Positions 62,350 to 64,000 of a stretch of 64,000 bases of DNA are shown piece by piece. The translations under genes were made by a program, and so were the position numbers. How positions within the stretch are numbered: the first letter of the stretch is position 1; every line of letters begins with the position of its first letter. The notes under the pieces are model-generated. The model made no database searches. It was given only the letters and a program-made list of their open reading frames with translations, and was not told where the DNA came from. The DNA is from Saccharobesus litoralis. Lineage in GTDB: Bacteria > Pseudomonadota > Gammaproteobacteria > Enterobacterales > Alteromonadaceae. The DNA lies in the NCBI RefSeq assembly GCF_003063625.1, contig NZ_CP026604.1, positions 1,054,001 to 1,118,000 of the forward strand, written 5' to 3'.

Positions 62350-63882
62350 TTACTTAAGCGCATTAACCGTATAGCGCAGCACGTTGCCCATTAAAGGTCG
62401 ACCGGCTGTATCGCTAAACTTGCCTAAATCTAAAGTATAAAGTCGGTCGGTCTCTAAGGTTTTAGCACTAATTTTTATCGTATTGCGCTTACCTTTAACC
62501 TTTTGAACCTCAACATCCACCGCTTTTAAATCAACCTTAGGCGACCCATAGGCTTTATGGTAATGATAAGTATGGCTCGTAACCGCCACGTTAGACGGCA
62601 AGCTAGCTATCGGCTGGTTAAAACTAATTTCAAAACCATCTTTAACCAAGCTAACCTGATCAACGATAAACATAGGCTTATTAGTACGGGTGATTTTTAA
62701 TAAGCCTTCATCGCCCGCCCAACCTAAGTGAATTTTACCTATCCATAAGTTGCTATTTTTATCAAAGTCGAGTCTAAAATTGCCTATACCTAAGTCTTCA
62801 CCAGCAATAAAGGGGATCAAAGTACCTTGGGTATTGCCCCCGACGTCATCAGGAATAAAACGGAGCAAATGATCGGTATTCATATCGCCAATCAACAACT
62901 CTCCTTCAGGCAAGCCAAATGCTTGATGACCCGATGTTGTTAAAGGTTGGGTCGGTGAATTAGCCAATTCACCTTGCGGGAACAAGCCTGCCGGAGATTT
63001 ACGTTTGGCTTTAATATCATCCGGTTTAATATCTTTATGCGCCTTTTTATAGCCAGCTAGCCAGTTTAACCCTGCTGGGTGGCCACCAAAATCGCCTTGA
63101 TTGACCTGAATTAGCGGGCTGGTTGCTATCCAGTCGCCTTGATTATCTGTCGTCCATAATTTGTCATTCGCATCCACATGTAATCCTGCTGGTGAACGAT
63201 AACCCGCTGAATATGGCGTAGCTTGGCCATCTGGTGTAACTTTAATAATCCAGCCACGATAAGGCGCACAAGAGAACATACGCGTGACTTGTTTACGATA
63301 ACCTTTAATCCACTTTTGTTTGTCGTGATACTTTTGCATTTCCGATTTAGGGTTACATTTATCACTGTAATCACCGCGAATATGCTCAAATACACCAGCA
63401 AAATTAGAAGCAACATTTAACGAAATATAGTAATTACCTTTGCTATCCACCGCTGGACCAAAAGCAAATTCATGGTAGTTACCTGTCATGCCAAAGTCAT
63501 CATATAGAACACGATAACTATCCGCTTTACCGTCGCCATTGGTATCGCTAATTCGAGTTAATTCGGGCTTTTGCATAACGACAAAAGTATTTTCACTTTC
63601 CTGAACTATGCCTAGCGGCTCATGCAGGCCAACCGCAAATGTCGACCAAGTATTGTTTTTAGGATCGAAAATCACAATTTCACCACTGTGGATAGCCAAT
63701 GCGATACGGCCATCCTGCATAGCGGCGACGCCACCAATTTGCGGATCAATTTCAGTTGGATAATCCACTCGTTCGATTTGATAATAATCTGACCAAGCCT
63801 GTTGATCAGCATAAGCACTAACACTTAAAAAAGAACAGCAAATTGAGCAAGACACAGCTAACATTTTGATTATATTTTTCAT
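62350..63882 (-). CDS. Secreted beta-propeller protein (glucose/sorbosone-dehydrogenase-like)
   Basis: A 510-residue protein with signal peptide (MKNIIKMLAVSCSICCSFLSVSAYA). The propeller pattern (GGVAAMQDGRIALAIHSGEIVIFDP, PLGIVQESENTFVVMQKPELTRISDTNGDGKADSYRVLYDDFG, APYRGWIIKVTPDGQATPYSAGYRSPAGLHVDANDKLWTTDNQGDW, FGLPEGELLIGDMNT, WAGDEGLLKI) is that of the PQQ/DUF7133-type propellers found with DUF1080 proteins. No CxxCH heme motif is seen. Its ATG overlaps the stop of the gene upstream (TAATG), so the two are co-transcribed with the DUF1080 genes. Confidence 0.82.
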   Translation of the reverse strand: MKNIIKMLAVSCSICCSFLSVSAYADQQAWSDYYQIERVDYPTEIDPQIGGVAAMQDGRIALAIHSGEIVIFDPKNNTWSTFAVGLHEPLGIVQESENTFVVMQKPELTRISDTNGDGKADSYRVLYDDFGMTGNYHEFAFGPAVDSKGNYYISLNVASNFAGVFEHIRGDYSDKCNPKSEMQKYHDKQKWIKGYRKQVTRMFSCAPYRGWIIKVTPDGQATPYSAGYRSPAGLHVDANDKLWTTDNQGDWIATSPLIQVNQGDFGGHPAGLNWLAGYKKAHKDIKPDDIKAKRKSPAGLFPQGELANSPTQPLTTSGHQAFGLPEGELLIGDMNTDHLLRFIPDDVGGNTQGTLIPFIAGEDLGIGNFRLDFDKNSNLWIGKIHLGWAGDEGLLKITRTNKPMFIVDQVSLVKDGFEISFNQPIASLPSNVAVTSHTYHYHKAYGSPKVDLKAVDVEVQKVKGKRNTIKISAKTLETDRLYTLDLGKFSDTAGRPLMGNVLRYTVNALK

Positions 63883-64000
63883 TATAAACTCACCTCTACT
63901 GTAAATTGCTTGGCTTGCTGTGGGCTCAAAGTCAGGATGTTATTAGTCAGTGAGCCTTTACTTACCTTAATTTTTGCTTTCTTATTTACTGCGTAAGAGC
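63882..64000 (-). CDS. C-terminal end of a further gene (cut by window edge)
   Basis: The leftward frame enters from the window edge and ends SKGSLTNNILTLSPQQAKQFTVEVSL-stop. This looks like the last beta-strands of a secreted carbohydrate-active enzyme, but the fragment is too short to name. Its stop overlaps the propeller gene start. Confidence 0.6.
   Translation of the reverse strand, partial: SYAVNKKAKIKVSKGSLTNNILTLSPQQAKQFTVEVSL

Overview
The window looks like chromosomal DNA of a marine, alga-associated gammaproteobacterium of the Alteromonadales (Alteromonas / Paraglaciecola / Catenovulum type). The basis is moderate AT-richness, Gram-negative lipoproteins and a large TonB-dependent receptor, a split pntAa/pntAb/pntB transhydrogenase, and many enzymes for sulfated or methylated red-algal galactans. 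The genus is inference; no rRNA or other phylogenetic marker is present.

Layout. 1-1811: pnt operon (pntB cut by the window edge). 2271-5281: kduI-kduD with a divergent DeoR/UlaR-like repressor. 5440-6261: FkbM methyltransferase. 6457-9960: self-contained GntR(YtrA-type)/ABC-transporter operon behind a promoter covered by a 36-bp perfect palindrome. 10081-27862: agar/porphyran locus with two GH117 enzymes, a cytochrome P450-ferredoxin-reductase trio (expected to demethylate 6-O-methyl-D-galactose), a PEBP protein, an AraC regulator, a cytoplasmic GH2, a PAS-GGDEF protein, a LacI repressor with two candidate operators, a GH50-like agarase lipoprotein and an MRJP/yellow-like propeller protein. 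27863-33915: accessory region with tandem repeats, a short integron-type cassette array (three attC sites, no integrase), a tandem 294-bp repeat, an orphan 457-aa protein, a PrcB-like lipoprotein, a protease fragment, and a 238-bp duplication that copied the 3' end of the M23 peptidase gene. 33916-37714: M23 peptidase, a LysR gene with an in-frame stop, a LigB-type dioxygenase and an HbpS/GlcG protein. 37835-58500: second polysaccharide locus with a TonB-dependent receptor, AraC regulator, two beta-helix proteins and a duplicated three-gene module. 58639-64000: sulfatase remnant, small lipoprotein, TauE/SafE permease, two DUF1080 (3-keto-disaccharide hydrolase-like) proteins, a secreted beta-propeller and the end of one more gene.

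How the genes work together. GH50 would release neoagaro-oligosaccharides at the cell surface, GH117 would remove the terminal anhydro-L-galactose, GH2 would cut beta-galactosides in the cytoplasm, and the P450 system would remove O-methyl groups that block those enzymes. TauE/SafE may export sulfur oxyanions released from sulfated glycans. KduI/KduD would handle 5-keto-4-deoxyuronate from a uronate-containing polymer.

Most unusual content. A module of [membrane-spanning winged-helix regulator] divergent from [secreted, nucleoside-hydrolase-like protein + lipoprotein with malectin/CBM-like domains] occurs twice in tandem (45074-49697 and 49764-55779). In the second copy the secreted protein gene is cut by an IS4-family element with an exact 10-bp target duplication. 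The regulators have a cytoplasmic DNA-binding domain and a periplasmic domain, so the module looks like a sensor-and-binding system for a glycan, whose ligand I cannot determine.
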